A DNA stretch of 18,742 nucleotides, taken from Trachelipus rathkii (taxonomy: Eukaryota; Arthropoda; Malacostraca; Isopoda; Trachelipodidae). This document shows positions 17,400 to 18,742 of this stretch, piece by piece. Position numbers and translations under genes: made by a program. The stretch covers positions 1 to 18,742 of the forward strand of contig JABUQX010022697.1 in NCBI GenBank assembly GCA_015478945.1, read 5' to 3'. The number at the start of each line of letters is the position of its first letter. Within the stretch, counting starts at the first letter, position 1. The notes beneath the pieces are model-generated. The model saw only the letters and a program-made list of their open reading frames with translations. It was not told the DNA's origin and searched no databases.

Positions 17400-18187
17400 T
17401 TATTTAAGGTACAAAGTTCTACTCTAAAGAAGAATATTAATTTAGTTTCTTGAAGTTAACAGATCAGCTCCTTACTTTCTGAGATTTCAAATCTTCTAGT
17501 TCATTCTGACTTGGAAAATGACTTTTCTGAAGTCGCTCTTGGTATGAAAGATTTTTCCATTTCTTATTTACTACAACCGGTTGACTTCTCAGAAGAAGTA
17601 AATTAAATACATTCAGCAACGACACCAAAGACCTGATTGACATTAGTATACCATTCATTTTTAGGAATATGAATACGTTATGACGACTTTAGAATTCATG
17701 CAAATCAAAAGTAATTCGGTTTGAAAATATGAAAAATATATTTACATGTTCTGGTGGTTGAGGTACTCGTAAGCTGTCTTCATGTGGGACAGGTGCTATA
17801 GATAATGAGATGTCTGGGAACGTTAAAGCTCGTCTTATTTTATCTTTTCTGTACTTTGTTACATCAATAATACAAAAGTAACAGTGATCATGATATTTCT
17901 TCGGCTGTCTCCAGTCTCATGGAACAGCAAAAAGAATACCTCTTCCAGTACCTCGTACTTCGTACCTTCTGAAATAGATCGACAGCTTTCACATGTCACG
18001 TGAGATGCTCATGACTTGTCCCGGTCACCCATGGGCATTACACAATAAAATCTGTACTCTATGCAGAATTTTCCACCTGACCCGATATTCTAGGATACTT
18101 GCTTTTGGCCAATATAGTAGCCACACACATAAAGAAAAGCATCTCTGGCATTTTTACCTACTCTCGTAGCAATCATAAAATGTTACC
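17400..18187 (-). pseudogene. Decayed member of an uncharacterised multi-copy arthropod protein family
   Basis: On the minus strand, from right to left, three recognisable blocks lie in order. First is ARDAFLYVCGYYIG followed by KFC, MGDRDKS and HVTCESCR (about 18150-17970). Second is WRQPKKYHDHCYFC with IAPVPHEDSLRVPQPP (about 17912-17745; CYFC at 17883-17872). Third is SHFPSQNELEDL, then in another frame ADLLTSR (about 17580-17445). I recognise this pattern from uncharacterised proteins repeated in arthropod and cnidarian genomes. The CxxC pairs suggest zinc binding, and the family may be transposase-derived (inference). The copy is dead: in-frame TAG at 18092-18090, TGA at 18011-18009 (where Trp is expected) and TGA at 17919-17917, plus frame changes between the blocks. 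The right end runs into an AT microsatellite and the left end approaches the SINE. Confidence 0.65.
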
Positions 18188-18214
18188 AATATATATATAT
18201 ATATATATATATAT
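18188..18214. repeat. (AT)n microsatellite
   Basis: About 13 uninterrupted AT units directly next to the right end of the pseudogene. Confidence 0.97.
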
Positions 18215-18742
18215 TTACTAAAATAAAGGTGATGTTTTTTCTTGGGCGTTATGATTGCTATATATATAATATATGTATAATTAGTATATATGATATAGAT
18301 CTAAGATTTATTAGGGCTGTCTTATTATGTAATATGATATTATAGTATATAATAGATTAATACTATGTATAATCAGGACACCTATATTCGATATATATAT
18401 ATAATATATACAGTAGGGTGGTCACAAGGTATAGGGGAGTTTACACTTACTCTATATGGTCATCTATATAATAAATATAGTTATATTAATATATGCTATA
18501 TATAATATAAGGGTAATATAATATAGATATATATAATTAGACTGTTATTATGTATATATATATATCATAATATTATTTTAATATAAGTCAATGTATACTA
18601 AATAATTTGTATAAAATATATTATACGCGTTCATAAGTTTAAGAAAATGCTAACTATATATACACTATAGGTAAGTAATAAAGATATTAATTAGCTAAAA
18701 CGTCTGAAAGAAAAACCGAAATATTTCACAATTAGATAAAAT
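18215..18742. other. AT-rich intergenic sequence, no gene found
   Basis: Mostly TA/ATA-rich sequence with no ORF of note. TTATGATTGCTA at 18249-18260 is the inverse of 18167-18178 across the microsatellite. Confidence 0.5.

Noticed and set aside
17476..17800. Two phase-matched minus-strand exons of a live host gene (acceptor at about 17794, donor CAT|GTAAAT, second exon 17587-17476)
   Set aside because: The splice-like signals are real, but the flanking sequence reads in a different frame as one continuous decayed family member (CYFC block into VPHEDSLRVPQPP), which explains more of the sequence.

Overview
The window is eukaryotic, AT-rich and low in host genes. It is most likely from an arthropod, and plausibly a crustacean. 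The reasons are long AT and ATT microsatellites, a primer-binding site that matches the 3' end of arthropod-type initiator tRNA-Met, a tRNA-derived SINE, and a decayed member of an uncharacterised multi-copy protein family that I associate with arthropod (and cnidarian) genomes. The species assignment is inference.

Positions 1-11571 hold nearly all of one Ty3/gypsy-type LTR retrotransposon on the + strand. A partial 5' LTR (1-676) is repeated at 10881-11571. After it come an initiator-Met primer-binding site, gag (782-2240, with one frame break near 1480-1505 and four CCHC zinc knuckles) and pol. Pol sits in the -1 frame, immediately behind a G GGA AAC heptamer and a 12-bp stem, which is a textbook -1 frameshift signal. 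Pol encodes protease, reverse transcriptase (YLDD), RNase H, an OTU-like domain with degenerate catalytic positions, and an integrase (HHCC zinc finger, D-D35-E, GPY module). Pol has a frame break at about 4088-4104.

Downstream of pol, where an env gene would be in an errantivirus-like element, there is no envelope gene. Instead there is a 1.36-kb ORF (8197-9558) resembling an SGNH/GDSL hydrolase, followed by an acidic and then an Arg-rich tail. It has no usable ATG before its catalytic Ser. It begins exactly at a strong 3' splice site (branch point, long T tract, CAG), behind about 700 bp of A-rich intron-like sequence, so it looks like a spliced exon. The pairing of an OTU-like domain inside pol with a spliced SGNH-like ORF is the most unusual feature of the window.

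A purine tract at 9781-9798 followed by TG may be the true 3' polypurine tract and LTR start. That would make the LTR about 1.77 kb, with a TATA box at 10003 and an ATT microsatellite inside it. A second candidate LTR start is TGTGG at 10845.

The flank 11572-14440 is 2.9 kb of G/T-rich, C-poor DNA without a recognisable gene. From 14441 to 18742 the sequence is AT-rich with several complex AT repeat blocks. It also has one hAT-like terminus (15009-15022), a tRNA-derived SINE (17187-17370) and a minus-strand pseudogene (17400-18187). I found no intact host gene, rRNA, functional tRNA or CRISPR array.
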